Shown here one piece after another: positions 21,355-32,568 of a DNA stretch of 64,000 bases. The translations under genes and the position numbers were made by a program. The stretch covers positions 12,028,001 to 12,092,000 of the forward strand of contig CM114272.1 in NCBI GenBank assembly GCA_050084515.1, given 5' to 3'. The first letter of the stretch is position 1. Each line of letters starts with the position of its first letter. This stretch comes from Blasia pusilla. Its lineage: Eukaryota > Marchantiophyta > Marchantiopsida > Blasiales. The notes beneath the pieces were generated by a model, which saw only the letters and a list, made by a program, of their open reading frames with translations, had not been told where the DNA came from and ran no database searches.

Positions 21355-23057
21355 CTCAAAGAACAGGAGTAGATCGATGGTAGCCGATTGTAGATCGGTA
21401 GGATGGTTAGGGTGATTGTGTACTCAACCGTGGATGTTCGTGGCTTGTGGCCTATGTTGGAGGTGTGAATCTGGTGCGGTTGGTTGGGAAAGAAGCGCCT
21501 TTTTGAGAGCTTTCCAACGCTGTAGATCGCGGATTTCGTCAAGGGAGTTGGAAGTTATCAAGCATTGAAGATTCAGTCGTGTTCGGCGGTTTTACGATGT
21601 GGAGAGCTTGGAGTCGGAAGCGTGTTGAAGTTCATCCAGATCGGGTGAGAGGTTCTGTTGCTACTCGTATTGTGATCTCTGTGAATCTATCTGCCGAGTG
21701 TGTGGAGCGTTGCGGATTTCTGCGTGCATGAAACTTGGCGGAAGCATTTGCCGGATTTGCGATTCGGAGGTGTATGGACAGCAAGTTTGTTTGATTTTAG
21801 CTCGAGTCAGAGCTCGGTTGTAGCTGATTTTTGTGGAGAGATAGCTATGGTGGTCAATTGAATTCTGATCGAAACAGATTTGATTTGGTCACGTATTTGT
21901 GAAGTAATTTTTGATCGAAATTTCGCGGACTAGCTCGAGGTCGGCTATGGTGGGACAAAGCGGATCGGAGGGGCTGGTTGGTTGGTGACTCGTTCATTTT
22001 TGGAGACGCCTATCCCGTTGGGGGCGCCCTGGTTGGACCTCTCTCCATAGCGAAGCATGGCAAACGGGGCATGTCTCGAGCATTTCGAGGCTTCGAGGCT
22101 TCGAGGCTTCGAGGCAACTCGTGGTAGCTCGGGGCGAGTGGGCGTGAGAGGCGGAGTAAGGAGCAAGGAGCAAGCAAGCAAGCTTGCTTGCTTGGGCATG
22201 AGGCAATTTTTGCAGGATTTGGGATTTGAGTTTTGCATAACTGGTCACCCATCTTTGGGCTATTCTGCCTGGAGGACACTTAACTGCCGAGTTCTTAACT
22301 ATGCCAGTGTACAGACTATTGTAGCTCATTTGGTGCTATTCGGAGATATGTTAGGCGCTTTATGCATCTCAGGTTTTTGGTTGATGTACCTCTAGCGCAT
22401 AGTACGGTGTAGCCTCTCCATGCAAGTGATATTTTCAGGTGCTGCGAGTTCGACTAGCACGTCATCGACCCGCGGCGGAGTAGCTATTGCGTTAGAATTG
22501 TGTGGTGGGTTTTGTGGATTCAGAGGGCACCACGTTTGGTGGATTGTGTTACCTTGATTTCCATTTGCGATTGGAGGGTTGTCGTTGGATTTCCTGTGTT
22601 TGGATCCCCTCCATCGTGCTTCTTGCTTGCGCGCCCATTGTTAGGGTTGACGCTGATTTCCACAGTAGTGTTATTCCTGTGTGCTACTGATAGTGAGGCT
22701 GGAGTGATGACCAGTAGACTGTGGGAGACTTCTTATGGTGATGACAAGTTAGGTTGCCTACACCCATAGCTAGTAGAGCTAGAATAGTATAGCGACATCG
22801 ACGTCACTTGGTAATTTGGTGGTGGTGCGGCATCGACGTTGGTCATCACGAAGTGTTGGGTGGTGCGGTTGGGGACCGTGGTGCGGACGGTGGTGGTTTC
22901 ACACGGAGTGGATTTAGGTATCGGCTACCTTTTCCACTTCCGACGCTTGATGAAGAGGAGGACGAGGGTGTTCCAAACACCGAGTCTTCTACGTTGTTAT
23001 CGAGTGTTGTAGCTCCATTGATTTGGGACATGGACGGTGGATATGGGGCCATGAAGG
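21355..23057 (+). other. Element B 5' leader
   Basis: This untranslated leader lies between A1 and gag. It holds an 8-bp tandem repeat (cgaggctt, about four copies, 22086-22114) and a perfect 24-nt palindrome at 22171-22194. I could not identify a primer-binding site complementary to a tRNA 3' end right after A1. The leader ends in an acidic-residue coding stretch before gag. Confidence 0.6.
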
Positions 23058-24360
23058 GCCCCTGACGATACTCGGGTGCGAGTGGGTACCATTGAGTTGG
23101 AGGACTTCATGCGGGAGTTTGATACGTGGTGTGATATGCAGATGTTGCGGAACGCCACGTTGTTTACACCCTTCTTGGCTTGGAAGGGGTTGTTTCAGCA
23201 CTTGGTAGGACCACCCATGGATGATTACCATGAGTTTAGGAAGGACCATGTTGTTGAGATTGAGGCATGGAGACAATATTGGTCTCCAGGCTATGTGTCT
23301 ATCACCCATGGTGGTATTGGTAGTAGTGCTCCTACTATGCCCGGCCCAGCCCTGACTGTTGAGTGGTGCAGTCACGAGCCGGAGTGGGGTACGTACTGGA
23401 GTGGAGGTACTAGTGCCCCACCATCGTTTAGCCCGGTTGGAGAGTTCTTCAAGAGGTTGAAGAAGAACTATCAAGGAGTGAAGACGGAGAAGTTGAGGAA
23501 TCTTCAGGACTTTGAGCGAAAGACTGGTGAGAGTCTTCGTGAGGCATACACGCGTATCGTATCGGACGCTTGATTTCAGATTACCAGGGTGTGGCGAGGA
23601 TCAGCGATCTCTTTTGGTCTGGGATCTTGGGCGAGATTTGCGCCGTAGGGTGCGTGATGCTATTCTTATGAGTGATGATTCACCCACATTGACCCATGTG
23701 TTTGCTTTATCGAGAAGATTGAGCTTAACATGGTGAAGGAGAGAGTGGTGACATCCGCATTCAGTAGGGATACAACTACTACTTCTCGGGTTGGCCGCCC
23801 ACCTCACGATCTCGTAGTAGTGGTGGTGGTAGTAGTAGTGGGAGTCGTGGGGGGTACACGCGACCTCGGCCAAGTCCTAGAGGACATTTGTGCAGAGACC
23901 ATTGCCTTCATTTGCTGCCCTTGCCCGGCAGGGCGATCATGTTGGACATGTGGAGGTGATCATGTTAGGAAGTTTTGTCCCCAAGAGGATGGGAGACGGA
24001 CTTTGGAGGATGGGCCTCGGTCGGCCCCAACTCGGTGTGATCATGGGAGACTAGGTCATCCTCGAGGCGTTGCTTTGATCTCCATCGAGTTGAGATCGGG
24101 CCGTGGCCGTGGTGGGAGTAGCTCAGAGAGGCCGAGGTGGTAGAGGTGGTAGGGGTGGTAGAGGTGGACCGGTGGTTGGAGAGCCTACGGTGGCTACCCC
24201 TACCACTCGGCAGTCGACTATGGTTGCGGGATTGAGCAGTTGGAGGCGAGAGTTGGCTACTATGGTGGTATCCAGCATAGATCAGGTTCGGGAGCGGGGC
24301 TTCCACCTCTTATGGAGGGATGATCTCTCTTATATGGCGAGCGCAAAGACAGAGTTGAGG
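23058..24360 (+). pseudogene. gag: Element B gag, broken
   Basis: The 23076-23573 frame carries the Gag N-terminal block shared with A and D (FMREFDTWCD, FLAWKGLFQHLVGPPMDD), then GESLREAYTRIV before a frameshift. The next part (about 23580-23740) continues the gag helical region in other frames. A nucleocapsid zinc knuckle CX2CX3HX4C lies at about 23940-23980. The second knuckle of A and D is degenerate here. A Gly/Arg-rich segment follows (about 24100-24180). Several indels make it non-functional. Confidence 0.75.
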
Positions 24361-24839
24361 CATGAGCTGCGTTATGAGAGGAGCCACTCGGCGTCGAGCC
24401 ACGTGGTGCTCTTGTGGAGTTGGACCCCTGAGGGGTGAGGTGGGGAGGCGGGCTAGGCTTCCCAGTCATTCTTGTTGTGCGAGGTGCTTAGGACTCCATC
24501 CATGGTTCCTCAGCAGCCTATTGAGCCGCAGTGGGGACCGAGGCATCTACATCGCGTGTAGTAGACACGAATCGGCATCAATGCGATTGCGGATGGCAAC
24601 CGGTGTTAGGATCCCCATTGTTTTTGGCCCGGGGTGATGGCTTTAGGAGTTGACTTAGCTCCTGTATTTGATTAGCGACCACGTTGTGTGAGCGTGGGGG
24701 GTATTCTTGCTACGTGTTGAGGTGGATGAGGGTGTTGCGGTGGAGCGACCCTCTATGTCGGGAGTAGCATTGAGTACTAGTGCTACTTGGCGGCAAAAGA
24801 ACGGCGAAGATGGATGCATTACCGGCCCGCCAGCCATTG

Positions 24840-25300
24840 ATCGTGAGAGGCTTACACCTGGTGTATGTATGTTGGACAACCGGAGTGGGATCTTCCGATT
24901 GGTGAGTCCTGGGGCAGGTGTATAGACCGAGATAGAGTCTTGTTAGACTACGGTGCCCAACCTTTGATGTTGGGAAAGGCGGCATGTATTGGTTTGGGTA
25001 TTCGGAGGTCGAGCTTGAGCCTTGCCCATTCAGATTCAAACATCACTTGGAGGAGCCAATGATAGGTCTCAATTCATGACACGGGAAAAGTTTTCATGCT
25101 GAGTTGAGACCGGATCATGCGGCCCGATAGCACCGGTTGGGAGTATCTGCGGTAGTCACATCGGCCGATTCGTATGATGTACTAGTTGGAGGAGCGATGT
25201 GTACCCGATGGGTTTTCAGATGGATTATTGGGTGAGGCAGGCGTCTTCTGAGACCTAGTTGGCGTCGGGATGGGCGTATGAGCCAAGTTCTGTGAGATTT
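24840..25300 (+). pseudogene. Element B protease, active-site triad altered
   Basis: It aligns with the A and D protease: CMLDNRSGIFRLVSP, then VLLDYGAQPLMLGKAA at about 24935-24985. The catalytic D-S-G of A and D reads D-Y-G here. The region is further cut by frameshifts before the ESYDVLVG-equivalent block (about 25160). It is a decayed protease. Confidence 0.65.
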
Positions 25301-25609
25301 ATTTCGGGGCTCGACCAGGAGGGTCTTCCCAATGAGTGTTAGCATCGTGGCTGGTTTTAGTGGAGTAGTCACTTGGCGAGGAGACTTTTGGAGGGTAATG
25401 TTTACGCTATGGATTCTCTTGCGCATGAGGAGGTAGAGGAGGTCCCTATTTTTGCAGCAAAGTGGCATCCTCATCGTTGGATGTGCCACTTTGGAGTTCA
25501 GGCGGTGCACTACGGCGGGAGGCGTCGCCTAGTGCGAGGAGGCTTGGTGTGGTGTTATACCTCACGAGGAAGAGGAGGCCCCACGGCGGACTCCTACTTT
25601 TGGTCGATT

Positions 25610-26690
25610 AGGTTATCCCCTTTGGATACTACACCCATTGTATGGAGTATCCGCCGGAGGGTATTTGTGTGTTAGATCTCTTTGGTGGGATTAGCTTTGG
25701 TTTGGCTGCGATGTTGCAGGCGGTATTCTGTGCGGAGATACGTGTATGTGGAGCGAGATGAGCGGCCCGAGAGAGTCTCATCTCGACATATTGGTCGATT
25801 GATGCGGAGATACCCCTGAGTTGTTGCCGCCATCGGCTATTCGTGGGTACCGGCGTGCTTTACCATCACACATTGCATTGTTGAGGCGCAGGACCTTGAG
25901 AGGGTTGGTCTGTGGATTTGGTGATTCTTTGGATGGCCATGTCAGGGTCATACACGTCTTTGGTTGTGGTGAGGGATTACATGACCCTAGGTCTCAATTG
26001 TTTTGGGAGATATTACGGGTGTTCGACATCTTCAGGTTCATCAGGCACGTGCTCTAGCTTACATTCTGGAGAATGTTCCATTGTTGGGTGACACTCGGAC
26101 CCGGATGATGGCGAGTGTTCATGAGGTGTGGTCTTGGATTGGACCAGCGGTGTTGTTGGATGCAACGCGAGTTGGCTCAGCGTGCACATCGCCCACGCTT
26201 GTGGTGGACAAACTTGTTGCCTAGGGAGGTTCTACGTCGAGCATATGATGCGGTCGGCGGGATCCTCGCCTTACAGTGGATAGTATCTTGGATACTGGGC
26301 GACTTTCTCAAGTGGTGAGGGTTATTGATCGGTCACCCATGGAAGTGGTGAACCATGTGGGCCAGCCTAGGATGGCACTACCCACATTTGTGAGTTTTCC
26401 CTCGTCACATGCCTACAGGGAAGGTGGTCCGGGGCTTGTATGGGATTCTCATGTGCGGCGGTTGGTGGAGCCTACGCCGATGATGAGAGAGCGTGCGATG
26501 GGATTTGCTCTTGGTGTGACGGTTGCTTCTATTTACGAGGCTTCACGACGTCATGTGTTGGGTCAGGCCATGGACCTGAATTGTTTTACTTGGATTTTGA
26601 GTCTTGGTATGGCCGAGCAGCGTCGACTTCGGACTATGTGTGTGGGTCTTCCACCCCTTGTAATGAGCTCGATGGCTACCGGATGAAAGA
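25610..26690 (+). pseudogene. Element B DNMT3-like cytosine methyltransferase, frameshifted
   Basis: Motif order is the same as in A and D but spread over several frames. Motif I VLDLFGGISFGLAAML lies at about 25668-25717. Motif IV keeps the Trp that A has lost: TGG CCA TGT CAG at 25934-25945 (W-P-C-Q). ENVPLLGDTR lies at about 26070, AHRPRLWWTN at about 26180-26210, and the C-terminal RAMGF and VLGQAMDLNCFTW block at about 26490-26590. At least four indels separate the pieces. Its presence in a family with different terminal repeats shows that the domain belongs to the element's plan, not to one chance insertion. Confidence 0.8.
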
Positions 26691-26846
26691 GAGGCATCGG
26701 TGGGGCGAGGAGAGTAGTATTTTGCATCCTTGGAGTAAATGGGATGTAATGGCTAGGCATGTGGAGTTGGTTGCTCATCTTTGGTGGAGGAGTTATTTGC
26801 TCGGATGATGGTATAGCTAAGGGTGTACCATCTTGTGAGGGGTGCG

Positions 26847-26855
26847 TAGCGACCA
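26847..26855 (+). promoter_or_regulatory. Element B in-frame UAG at the methyltransferase/RT boundary
   Basis: TAG CGA CCA stands at the position of the TAG CAA CCA found in A, C3 and D, and is in frame with the RT start (GAG ACT TGG GAG at about 26892). The second codon is CGA instead of CAA, so the CARYYA consensus is off by one base. See the finding on readthrough. Confidence 0.5.
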
Positions 26856-26889
26856 ATGGCATCGTCCTCTCCCTCTAGTATGCTAGTGG

Positions 26890-28330
26890 AGGAGACTTGG
26901 GAGCCATTACTTGGACCCAAGCTTACGGGAGGTGAAAGCGGCGCTTGACATAGTTCCTACGTGCTTATAGGAGTTGTTTTGCCTTTAGCATGAAGGAGTT
27001 GGGTTCTCTGGTTGGACCGGTATACGGATTGATTTGGCTAGTGATCGCCAATCTTCCGTCGTCCCTATCGATATAGTGATATGGAGAGGACTTGATTGAG
27101 TAGGACGTTGGACCTTTTGGAGGCTGGATTAGTGGAGTTGTCACATGGAGAGTATGCATCACCACTTTGTCATGCTGCTAAAAGGATATGCATGGCAACT
27201 ACGGATAGGCGGATGTGTGGAGATTACCGTCATATCAATCGGCAAACCAAGGCCGATAGGTATGCCATGCCTACACTGAGGAGATCTTTGATGTGGTGGG
27301 ACAGGCAAAGATTTTCAGTACTTTGGATCTTGGGCGAGATACCATCAATTGCCGATTCGGGAGAGTGACAAGGCCAAGACAAAGCATTTTGGGGTGTCAA
27401 CTCTCATGGCAAGGATTGTTTGTACTAGTGGAAATTCTTACCCTTTGGGTTGAAGAATGCACTGCCGAGTTTCAAAGAGTGATGGGCGGGATCCTAGCGA
27501 GGGTTGGATTTTGTTCGGTGTTACATTGATGATATCTTGGTGTTGATAACACGGTGGAGGAGCATCGGATATATTTGCAGATGGTGTTTGAGCGGTTGAA
27601 AGCTCGTGGTCTACGTTTGCATCAGGAAAGTGTAAGTTCTTCCATGAGGATGTTGAGTACTTGGGTCATGTGATCTATCCAGGTGGTTTGGGAGTTCAGC
27701 AAGCAAAGGTGGAGGCTATTGCACTTATTCGCGTCCGGTAGATGTGAGTAGAGTTCGAGCATTCATGGGATTGGCGAACTACTATCGGAGGTATGTGAAG
27801 GGATTTAGTGCTATGGCAAAGCCTTTGAACCAATTGCTGAAATCAGATCAAGAGTGGCACTTTGGGGAGATGATCGGGGAGAGCTTTTGTGGAGCTTAAG
27901 GCCCGATTGGTGGTGGCGCCTATCTTGAGGAGACCTATCGAGGGCGCCCATTTCAGATTACTCGCCCGATTGGAGTAGGTTGGGACTTGGAGCGGTGTTG
28001 ACACAACATGATGATGAGCACATGGAGTTTGTGGTGGCTTGTGCAAGTCGTTCGAATAATGCAATGGAGTCGCGCTATAGTTCATATGAGGGAGAGTGCT
28101 TGGCAAGTAGTGTGGTGTGGCACACTTTAGGTGTTACTTGTTTGGCACCCGGTTTACCCTTGTTACCGATCACCAAGCTCAAGTGGTTGATGGAGTCGGA
28201 CAAGCTTACGGGGAAGCTTGCAGTGGGCTCTTATCTTACTGGGAGTATGACTTCCAGGTGGTACATAGACCTGGAGTTGCCAACCTTGATGTTGATGGGT
28301 TGAGTAGGAACCCATGTACTAGCCAAGAGG
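26890..28330 (+). pseudogene. pol: Element B reverse transcriptase and RNase H, broken
   Basis: RT blocks are recognisable in several frames: VELSHGEYAS at about 27130, RMCGDYRHINRQTKADRYAMPT at about 27210-27270, a region equivalent to YIDD at about 27520-27535 (tacattgatgat), and HPGKC-like and LGHVIYPGGLGVQQ blocks at 27620-27710. RNase H covers about 27950-28320 (LGAVLTQHDDE, SYEGECLA, LVTDHQ, DVDGLSRNPC). Small indels break every part. Confidence 0.8.
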
Positions 28331-29680
28331 ATACAACAGGGGCTAGATGGCATGGCGAGGTTGATGAGGAGATGGTGCAAGGTTGGCATGCATCTGCCTT
28401 TTTATGTTGGTTAGGGGTGGACTCTAGTATGGAGGACCACATGATATCTTACTCTAGTCAGAGGGTAGATGGCCAGCCTTCAGATCCTAAGGTTGGAGAT
28501 GGTGGTACGGATCAGCATGATATTCATGATGATGCGTTGGTGTTGGAGTTCCTACGGACCGGTAGGGTGCCAGGCATAGTGAGTGCCAAGGAGCGAGACC
28601 GTGTTCTTCAACGTGCTAAGAGGTATCGATTGGAGGGAACACATATTCTCCGCGTGTGGGAGGATGGTAGAGTACGAGTAGTGCCACATTTGGCTCGAGA
28701 GAGAGGCGCATTGTGCGACATGCCCATGAGGAGTTGGGACATTTTGGGGTAAAGCGTCGTATAGCTTACTCCTTGGCGATATTGGTGGCGTGGCATGCAT
28801 ACTCAGTGCGGCGGTTGGTGTCACGTTGTATGGTTTGTGACCGGGTGAGGCATCATTTAATGCCCCTACACCACAATTACACCCCTTGCGTATTATGGGG
28901 TTGGGTTACCGTTGGAGTGTGGACTTTACGGGACCGTTACCGTTGGTATGCGACATCATCGATATGTGTTGGTGATGGTGGAGCACTTCTCCAAGTGGAT
29001 TGAGTTGGTGGCATTACGGACAAGGCGAGTGAGGAACGGCGTATGCGTTTTGGATAGAGTGCTTAGTCATTTTGGTGCACCACTGAAGTCTTGACCGACC
29101 GAGTCTGAGTTTGAGGGTGAGTTTGGTCTTGTGTGACAAGGCGTTGATTGATCATCCGACCACGTCTCGAGATCATCCGAGGCGGATGGTTTGGCTGGCG
29201 TGTGGTTGAGGCGGTGAAGAGGGCATTGCGCAAGTATGGCCTCTGAAGGGCATCTTGGAGGCAGGATATTCGGTTGCCATGGTTAGCTATGGGGGGTATA
29301 GGTTGATCGCCAAGCATCCTTGGCTTCCTTCTCACCTTATTTTCTGTTATCGGCCGAGATCCGGACTTGCCAGCAGCAATTGGTCGGAAGTCTAGTGAGG
29401 TGGTGAACCTTGATGACCCGAGAGATGTGGATGAGGGTGTGTTCTCGCGGCGGAGCTCTTCGGAGATTATGCCACGACCTTTGAGAATCTTGCCATTGCT
29501 CAACACAGGGGATACGTTGCGGTATGCAACCATTCGAGTGGAGGTTATCGACCATCGATTCGTAGGTTCCATGTGGGGACTATGTCTATTTGCAGCAGAT
29601 TGCCCCGACAACGTTGGATGTGACGGTGAGGCGCACTATTTTACGAGTCTTGCGAGGTGTTAGCTTCTGGAGTTCTCATG
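28331..29680 (+). pseudogene. Element B integrase, broken
   Basis: The zinc-binding N-terminus (HAHEELGHFGVKR at about 28715-28755, CMVCDRV at about 28828) and parts of the DDE core (YVLVMVEHFSKWIELVAL at about 28960-29015, then a degraded second Asp region near 29100 and the Glu region near 29180) are readable. The integrase C-terminal block with the TIRVEVIDHR-like segment lies near 29530. It is heavily frameshifted. Confidence 0.75.
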
Positions 29681-29779
29681 TTGGAGGGTCGTGATGGAGT
29701 TGTTTGGAAGGACCATGTGCGTAATTGTGCGCCATGTCATCTTCCAAATGTGGATGTCTTATTGACCCAAGCTTAGCCA

Positions 29780-29945
29780 TGATACGTGCTAGCTTGAGGT
29801 GCATGTTGTGTGGGTCTGCTTTGTAACGTAGCCCATATGTTGGTGTGTGATCGGTGTTCTAGGGGTTGGCACATGATGTGTTTGACTCCACATTTGGATG
29901 TCGTTCCTCTTTGGAAGGTGGGTTTGTCCTCGATATACTTAGGAG
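29780..29945 (+). pseudogene. Element B PHD finger remnant
   Basis: Cys and His codons of the C4HC3 finger can be followed across small indels: LRCMLCGSA, HMLVCD, CSRGWHMMCLTP and the final W-V-C-P at about 29930. This shows that family B also ended its polyprotein with a PHD finger. Confidence 0.65.
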
Positions 29946-30094
29946 AGGTAGATGACTTGATCTTTGCATGATATGGATTACGGATGTGCGACTAACGATG
30001 GGGCAACCTAGCTTTGGCCTTCGATTCGGGCACCCAAGAAGGTGTATAGCATGTAGTAGATGTATAGGGCTACGGGAGTTAGAGGGACCTAACC

Positions 30095-30684
30095 GCCAAT
30101 TAGGGGGCGAGTTGTGGTACACTTGCGTTTGTGGATACTCTCGTCTATGTTTATGCGTATGTGAGTATGGTATGTCGATGTATGTTGTATGACGATGTGG
30201 ATCGCACGACATTTGTCATGACCATACGGATTATGTCGTAGAGTATAGTGTGCTAGTAGAGGACATTCCTTATGTAGGACCGTAGTGGCTTGGTAGAGAT
30301 GCGGTTCCATACATAGGGTTGGGGGTTACTCACTTGGGGGTGAGTTTCCCAGTAGGGCCCGCTCTTAGGTTGGAAGATATAAGGTGGAGTGCACTCAAAG
30401 AACAGTCAGTTCTTTGAGTTGAGCCTGTTGCGTTGGGAGTTAGCCTTGGTAGTGAGTAGAGCTCTTGGCTATGGTGTTTCCATAAGCCGACCTGGATTCT
30501 CCCATCGTGGAGTGGGTTTGGCTCGATTGTATGTGATTGTAAACGTGTTTTATGACAGTAGGTCTTTCACGAATTTCAGTTGTGGTACACTTGCGTTTGT
30601 GGATACTCTCGTCTATGTTATGTACGTATGTGAGTATGGTATGTCAGCGATGTATGTTGTATGACGATGTGGATTCGCACGACA
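30095..30684 (+). repeat. Element B polypurine tract and right repeats B1 - A2 - B2
   Basis: The polypurine tract (ttagggggcgag) ends near 30111. Segment B1 (30112-30211) ends CGACA. Two bases (TT) separate it from repeat A2 (30214-30578), a copy of A1. Segment B2 (30579-30684) is a second copy of B1 and ends the element at GACA, next to the TACA duplication. The outer terminus is thus B2, not A2. Confidence 0.8.
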
Positions 30685-30962
30685 TACATCACTGTCATCG
30701 AACACACATACAAATACGCGCGATCCCATGCTAACTCATGGCATCCAAACACAGAGGCGAGAAGTACCAAAATATCTCCAATCACCCCCCTAGCTGGTGG
30801 TTAGGTCCCTCTAACTCCAGATAGCCATCTATCCCTACCTACCATGACATACATCTCTTGAACGCTAAGAGCAAGAAGTCCGGGTGCTCATGTGGCCCCA
30901 TCGTTAGTCGCCTTCTTGTCATCCATGTCACAAACACAAGTCGGAATGTAGAACTACCTACT

Positions 30963-32200
30963 CTATGAACATATGGGACACATCCATCGTCCCTGAGGAA
31001 TCCTAGTGAGAGGTGGCGTCAAACATGCCATATGCCATCCTCTCGAACATCCATCATAAACTAGCATCGTGGCCGCACCACATGCACAACCACACAACAT
31101 ACAACACAAGCTTGCAGATCTCGGATCTACTCTACCATCAATGTTAGGAAGGTGACATGACGCACAATTACGCACATGGTCCTTCCATACCATACCATGG
31201 CGTCCCTCCAGCAAGAGAACACCGGATGGCTAAACGTCACGCACCCTCAGGATAGTGCGCCCTGCAGTCACATCCAACGTCGTCGGTGCCGTCTATTGCA
31301 AGTAGACATAATCTCCTTGATCAAACCTTCGGATAGTTGGTCGATAACCACTACCTCGAATAGTCACATACCTCAACGTATCAAGATGTTGTGCAATCGC
31401 CAAGTTCTCGAACGCCATGGGCATCACTCTCCGAAACAACTCAGCCCTCTGAGAACATGCTCGCATCCATACATCTGGGTCATCAAGGTCCAGCACCTCA
31501 CCAGCATCTCGACGAATGGCCGCGGTAAATTTGGCTCTCGGCCATAAAGTAGCAAGTACGGTGAAAAAGATGCTAAGGATGTCTGCCTGCTGAATTTGTA
31601 TCCCATTGCCAACCATGGCAACTGGAGATCCCAATATCCTAGGTGACCTCTCTGCAAGCCGTACTTGCGTAAACCCCTCTTCACCGTCTGCACAACTCTC
31701 TCCGCTAATCCATCCGCCTCGGGATGATTTCGCGAAGTCATGCGGTGGTTGATCAGCACCTGATCACAAAAGGCTTGGAGCTCACCGCAAAACTCGGTAC
31801 CCTGGTATGTCAACACCTCAGCCGGTATGCCATAATGATTTAACACTCTGTCAAGGAAGGCATAACCTACTCCCTCACTCGCTTTGTCACGCAATGCAAC
31901 CAACTCAATCCACTTTGAGAAGTGCTCGACCATCACCAACACATAACGACTGTGATGCTCCGTCAAAGGCAAAGGTCCTGCAAAATCCAAACTCCATCTA
32001 TACCCTAAGCCCATGATCGGTAATGGATGCAACTGTGGAGTCGGAGCATTGAACGATGCTTGGACCTGATCACACACCATGCACCTGGCAACAAACTGTT
32101 GAACGTCAGTCTGCATGCCTCGCCACCAATACTGAATCTGGAGCAAGTTGTACGTCCGCTTCACCCCAAAGTGACCCAACTCCTCATGGGCATGTTGCAC
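30963..32200 (-). pseudogene. Element C1 integrase and PHD finger
   Basis: The frame 32200-31424 carries the zinc site (HAHEELGHFG, CMVCDQV) and the DDE core: SLDFAGPLPL, LTYQGTEF (the second catalytic Asp codon reads Tyr here) and EADGLAERVVQTVK. After a frameshift, 31634-31293 continues through the LDLDDPDVW and FDQGDYVYLQ blocks. The PHD finger, 31214-30963, keeps the Cys/His ligands (CMLCGCARGAATMLVYDGCSRGWH) except that the third ligand position reads Tyr. It is non-functional as it stands. Confidence 0.8.
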
Positions 32201-32568
32201 TAGTCGTGCTCTCTATGAAGGATGCGGCACTACGCGTACTCTGCCATCCTCCCAAACCCTCAAAACATGTGTCCCCTCCAAACAGAACCGTCTGGCCCGT
32301 TGTAGGATCCGATCCCGCTCTCTAGCACCCACGATGCTCGTAACGCTGCCAGTACGAAGGTACTCCAAGACTACTCCATCATCATGAATATCTCAACCAG
32401 TTGTCGTCTCCTCACTGGCCTCGAGATCAAGGACTCTCCACTAGACCTCGCCATCGAAGTCTCCACACTCTAGCTCTCCATAGCCAACATGCCTAAATAG
32501 GCTGACGCGTGCCATCCTGGCACTAAATCCTCATCACTCTCTCCATGCCATCGAGCTCCACTCGCATC

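Larger units (their letters stand above)
20987..30684 (+). mobile_element. Ty3/gypsy element B with methyltransferase and PHD finger, complete ends
   Basis: A 9698-bp element is bounded exactly by TGTC at 20987 and GACA at 30684 and flanked by a direct 4-bp duplication TACA (20983-20986 and 30685-30688). The flanks together rebuild an uninterrupted stretch of C1. The order is repeat A1, leader, gag, protease, methyltransferase, UAG, RT, RNase H, integrase, PHD, polypurine tract, B1, A2, B2. All genes are recognisable, but most frames are cut by many small indels. Its repeats differ in sequence from those of A/D and C, so it is a separate family with the same plan. Confidence 0.88.

Noticed and set aside
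21945-22330. Three overlapping minus-strand open frames in the B leader
   Set aside because: They lie across tandem repeats and a palindrome, have Ser/Leu/Arg-rich composition and no domain. They are shadows of repetitive leader sequence.
20987-30684. A DIRS/Ngaro-type tyrosine-recombinase element, suggested by the split repeats
   Set aside because: The coding region has an HHCC plus DDE integrase and a protease, no tyrosine recombinase motif is visible, and the insertion has a 4-bp target duplication, which tyrosine-recombinase elements do not make.
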